NCBI GenBank assembly: GCA_027577415.1
Contig: JANBQS010000448.1
Location: 1 to 17,728, forward strand
Source of the DNA: Coemansia sp. RSA 922
Lineage: Eukaryota > Kickxellomycota > Kickxellomycetes > Kickxellales > Kickxellaceae
Reading direction: 5' to 3'
Length of the DNA: 17,728 nucleotides
The position numbers and the translations under genes are program-made. The notes below the pieces were generated by a model. That model made no database searches. It was given only the letters and a program-made list of their open reading frames with translations, and was not told the origin of the DNA. This document shows positions 15,984 to 17,728 of the stretch, in pieces. Each line of letters starts with the position of its first letter. Position 1 is the first letter of the stretch.

Positions 15984-16664
15984 TTAGGCGGCGCTGATCT
16001 TGGCCTCCTTGGTGACTTTGCCCTCAATGGCCGTGCGCATAAATGCCAGTACGCGCTCAGTAGCCAATGCGCACAAGTCGTAGCAGTGATTGTACTCGTC
16101 CATAGTAAAGTCGCCCCGCGAGTCGACATAGAGCGGGCCTGTAGACGAACCACTGGCAAAGGCGAAAGTATGCGTCGACCGAGCGGCATCAATCTCCTCC
16201 TGCGTAGGATCCACAACGGTAGTGTCGTCGGACAAGACAGCGCATGTGGCGGCGGTGATCATGCACTTGAGCGGGATACCAGCGTCGACAAGAGCCAGGG
16301 ACGTGGCATTGATCGCAGCAGAATCCACAGACCCATCGCCCTCGCGCAGCTGGATAACAATCTGGACTAGTGTCCGTGGATGCAAGTGAGTTAGGATCTC
16401 CCGCTCAAAGGTGTTGCGGATCGCTGACTCCATCCACTTGTCCTTGGTCGTTGGTGCGCCAATGTCTGGGCGGAATTTAACCTCTACTACGGCCCGGTCT
16501 AGCTTCTCCTCGTATACTTTGGCTTCAACTGGTCCGTATATTCCACTGACTACTGAGGTGTTTCCCGCGGAGAACTGGGCTGACCCGTCCGCGCGGTTCA
16601 ACTGTCCTAGCGAGCAGTTCAGCGCCCGCAGTTGGCTGGCCTCTCGTCTATCTGGGCGACTCAT
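15984..16664 (-). CDS. RRP46: Rrp46, RNase PH-like exosome ring subunit
   Basis: A core subunit (EXOSC5 in animals) of the six-membered RNase PH-like ring of the RNA exosome, acting in the nucleus and cytoplasm in 3' to 5' RNA decay and rRNA processing. The ring of the eukaryotic exosome is catalytically inactive. The 226 residues span one RNase PH domain: start SRPDRREASQLR, then RADGSAQFSAGNTSVVSGIYGP (24-45), VEVKFRPDIG (60-69), IRNTFEREILTHLHPRT (82-98), INATSLALVDAGIPLK (118-133), DPT (152-154) and HTFAFASG (165-172). These match EXOSC5 in order and spacing. The frame is open to an ATG at 16775, but the 37 extra codons are hydrophobic leader-like and unlike the family, so 16664 is chosen. 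It is divergent from the SDS3-like gene. Confidence 0.92.
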   Translation of the reverse strand: MSRPDRREASQLRALNCSLGQLNRADGSAQFSAGNTSVVSGIYGPVEAKVYEEKLDRAVVEVKFRPDIGAPTTKDKWMESAIRNTFEREILTHLHPRTLVQIVIQLREGDGSVDSAAINATSLALVDAGIPLKCMITAATCAVLSDDTTVVDPTQEEIDAARSTHTFAFASGSSTGPLYVDSRGDFTMDEYNHCYDLCALATERVLAFMRTAIEGKVTKEAKISAA

Positions 16665-17018
16665 GAATGATAGATAATAACAAAAAAATAATGAAATGGA
16701 AAAAAGTGAAATTATTAGGAAGCAAAAACCTGAAGAGCTGAAACCGAAAGTTAATCCTCTCAGCAAAATTTGCATTGTCTTGTATCGCCAGTCACGTGTA
16801 GCCGAGCCGATTACATGGCAAATGGGCGAGGGAGACGCTCACCCGCTTTGTCGCCACAGCAACTTTCTCTTTTTATTTTAACCTTTTTCCACCTGAAAAT
16901 TTCCAAACTACACACTTCGCATTTCGCCTTTAACGGCCTCTATACTCTCTTTCTCTCGCCTTTTCGGGACGCTCTATTTTTGCAGCTCGATACATACTCT
17001 AATACTTAAGCTGGAGCC
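16665..17018. promoter_or_regulatory. Divergent promoter between RRP46 and the SDS3-like gene
   Basis: 354 bases shared by two divergent genes. On the SDS3 side, CT-rich stretches lie at about 16858-16890 and 16938-16980. On the RRP46 side, the 60 bases next to the ATG are A-rich on the plus strand (T-rich in the sense of the gene). No coding content is seen. Confidence 0.45.
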
Positions 17019-17728
17019 ATGGACGACTACCAAGAGCTGAATTCGGTACCCCATGGAATGGACCGAAGCCACAGCGCTGCTCCTCCACTCCCTCCTCAAC
17101 CGTTCCAGCGTCACAAAAAACAGCCACAGTACTCTGGTTCCGCCTATGTACCGCACTCCCACACTCAGTCGGCGCAGAATGTCGGGCACCAGCCAATGGG
17201 CAACATGCCGCCAGCCGGATACGACTGGAACGGCTACCCTACACAGGTGCAAACACAAAGTCAGGTCATGGTACATGATGCATCCATGCATGGTGCTTCA
17301 AGCAGAGGAGGTAAGTCCGCAAAAAACAGGCACTCTCTATGGAAATTCGCATTGCCTTTTACTCACAGACACCCCTTATCCCTAAATTTATTTTTGTAGT
17401 GTCGCACGCACCAACTCACAGAGTATCAACGACTCAGCCACTTCGCATCAAGGTTACTGAGCGCCTGCAGCAAATCGACCGCGAGACATTTGAGAACGAG
17501 GAGCGCGTGTACCAGCAAAAGGCTGATGAGATCCAAAACGACATATCAATGATTTTGCGTGGCACACACCCCGCGTTTGTCGATGGCGTTGCGCGCCTAG
17601 CCTCTGAGCGCGAGCGCACGCTGAGGTCAGCTGCAGAGAACCACCAGTATCTGGTAGCCATGTACGAGCGCACGTACAAGCAGGAGCGCGAGCAGGCTGA
17701 GCAGGCCTACAACGCCGAGAAGCAGACC
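17019..17728 (+). CDS. SDS3: Sds3/BRMS1-family protein, 5' part
   Basis: Partial at the right edge. Sds3-like proteins (PF08598; Sds3, Dep1, BRMS1, SUDS3) are scaffold subunits of Sin3-Rpd3/HDAC corepressor complexes in the nucleus. Exon 1 (17019-17310) encodes a Pro/Gln/His-rich disordered N-terminus. The intron (17311-17399, 89 nt) begins GTAAGT and ends TTTTTGTAG. Exon 2 starts at 17400 and runs to the window end. From about residue 115 it is a long charged coiled coil: IDRETFENEERVYQQK, then the family hallmark LRGTHPAFVDGVARL, then ERERTLRSA and further Glu/Arg/Lys-rich helix. The GTHP segment is what marks the Sds3/BRMS1 group. Choosing Sds3 over Dep1 is tentative without the C-terminus. 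Confidence 0.75.

Noticed and set aside
16665..16775. Hydrophobic N-terminal extension of Rrp46, looking like a signal peptide
   Set aside because: Exosome subunits are not secreted, and the family N-terminus starts at the ATG at 16664; the extension is T-rich leader read in frame.

Overview
This window looks like a gene-dense chromosome segment of a fungus, most likely an early-diverging one; Kickxellomycotina such as Coemansia is my best guess and is unproven. The fungal-type set (Las1, Rbg2, Hym1/Mo25, Rrp46, Sds3, Tvp15-like proteins) sits beside TTC9-like and TCAIM-like (DUF4460) genes, which are best known from animals. Introns are few and short (about 89-143 nt), and all four assigned donors read GTAAGT. 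Pyrimidine-rich tracts precede most start codons.

Layout. Positions 1-3.4 kb are lower in GC and gene-poor. They hold four short minus-strand reading frames, each downstream of a TATA-like box: one possible small secreted glycoprotein (756-1097), two broken coiled-coil frames (2140-2464 and 2973-3308) and one 65-residue frame (256-453). From 3.8 kb onward the window is compact: LAS1 (+), RBG2/DRG2 (+), a MATE transporter (-), HYM1/Mo25 (-), a TTC9-like TPR protein (+), a two-exon TCAIM-like protein (-), an unrecognised probable nuclear protein (+), three tandem COPI-associated/Tvp15-like membrane proteins (+), RRP46 (-) and the 5' part of an SDS3/BRMS1-family gene (+) that runs off the right edge.

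The genes are ordinary monocistronic eukaryotic genes. There is no operon, CRISPR array, tRNA or complete mobile element. Loose themes are RNA and ribosome metabolism (Las1 cuts pre-rRNA ITS2, Rrp46 is an exosome ring subunit, Rbg2 is a translation GTPase) and the Golgi/vesicle system (three Tvp15-like paralogs).

The most informative observations are three. The first Tvp15-like gene appears to carry a 10-nt microexon, without which its conserved reading frame breaks. The TCAIM-like gene appears to have a hidden last exon whose coding end overlaps the end of the convergent TTC9-like gene on the opposite strand. The three Tvp15-like genes form a tandem array of diverged paralogs. I found no clear evidence of a wholly new biological system.
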